This document shows, piece by piece, positions 63,600 to 64,000 of a stretch of DNA of 64,000 bases. Below the pieces are notes generated by a model, which worked only from the letters and a program-made list of their open reading frames with translations, was not told the DNA's origin and made no database searches. Numbering within the stretch: the stretch's first letter is position 1; every line of letters begins with the position of its first letter. The DNA lies in contig CAMRHE010000168.1 in NCBI GenBank assembly GCA_947044405.1, positions 2,673,001 through 2,737,000 on the forward strand, read 5' to 3'. The DNA comes from Leptodactylus fallax (Eukaryota; Chordata; Amphibia; Anura; Leptodactylidae). Both the position numbers and the translations under genes were made by a program.

Positions 63600-64000
63600 A
63601 TTAGTCCGGGGGAGGTGAATCCTCCCAACCCCCCAAAAAAAACAAAAAAAAAAAAACATACTCACCTGTCCCTGATGCTCCGGTGTCCTCCCAGCACGGT
63701 CTGATCCCGCAGCTCCGCTGTCTTCTTTTTGCCGGAAGTCCTCACTGGCTGTGACGTCCCAGGTCCCTTCCCTTAGGCCGCTGATTGGCCTCAGGGGTCA
63801 CGTAATGTCACAGGTAGTCACATGCAGAGGGAACTTCAGCTGGAAGAAGACAAGAGAACTGCAGAACCGAGCCGCGCTGGGAGACTCTGGGGACAGGAGA
63901 GAGAGTTTGGGGTTTTTTTTTGTTTTGTTTTTTTCACCTGCCCCGGCGTAATTAAAAAAAAAATTTTTTTTATCCTGCACACCCCCTGTAATGTCCCCCA
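63600..64000. mobile_element. Foldback MITE, cut by window edge
   Basis: Same family as 62618-62996: catactcacctgtccctgatgctccgg against ctggggacaggagag, with the internal ggccgctgattggcctcaggggtcacgt. The right end is not visible. Confidence 0.5.

Noticed and set aside
1..64000. tRNA, rRNA or other structured RNA genes
   Set aside because: I looked for tRNA-like A and B boxes and conserved rRNA words and found none I could support by eye.

Overview
This window is vertebrate nuclear DNA, most probably from a frog. It has spliced host exons with GT/AG sites, one CpG-rich promoter, (TA)n microsatellites and very dense, nested transposons. The transposons are Tc1/mariner, hAT, piggyBac, Harbinger-type MITEs, Helitron, Ty3/gypsy and an L2/Rex1-like LINE. 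The anuran assignment is an inference from this repeat mix. No operons, prokaryotic signals, tRNA or rRNA genes were recognised.

Host genes. The left 10.3 kb is the 5' part of PAQR3 (Golgi 7-TM progestin/adipoQ receptor 3, RKTG) on the minus strand. It has a CpG-rich promoter with a CRE at about 10.08-10.28 kb, a probable non-coding first exon with its donor at 10147/10148, the ATG exon at 5932-5724 and the next coding exon at 887-725. Later exons lie beyond the left edge. A second minus-strand gene is represented by one well-formed 78-nt exon (49348-49271) that I could not assign.

Layout. 0.9-10.1 kb: PAQR3 introns with two Tc1 copies (one a fossil), a LINE fragment split by a Harbinger-type MITE, and a 1.3-kb TTAA-flanked repeat. 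10.5-12.6 kb: hAT element with an 8-bp target duplication. 12.7-26.8 kb: an older dispersed repeat that took a piggyBac insertion (12.80-15.54 kb) and an 11-kb hAT insertion (15.6-26.7 kb). That hAT itself contains a young complete Ty3/gypsy element (16.36-24.77 kb, two 1109-bp LTRs). 26.8-33.3 kb: G-rich minisatellites, small hAT elements with a recurrent perfect hairpin, 30-bp and 39-bp tandem arrays, and a second TTAA repeat copy. 33.7-38.0 kb: two Tc1 copies, one fused to a broken MITE. 38.6-44.9 kb: a Tc1 remnant split by an old chromodomain gypsy whose primer-binding site matches a self-priming mechanism. 44.9-48.6 kb: hAT and nested TTAA repeats. 48.6-54.3 kb: a Tc1 deletion derivative abutting the unassigned exon, then mostly unique sequence. 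54.3-56.0 kb: a Tc1 element with an intact 340-aa transposase. 56.0-61.4 kb: two head-to-tail non-autonomous Helitrons sharing a passenger hAT, one also hit by a Tc1. 61.4-64 kb: foldback MITEs.

No new cellular system is evident. The strongest content is the order of insertions, read from target-site duplications and paralogous empty sites, plus some structural oddities: recurrent hairpins, a TIR that encodes a transposase tail, a transposon at a splice donor, and self-insertion at TTAA.
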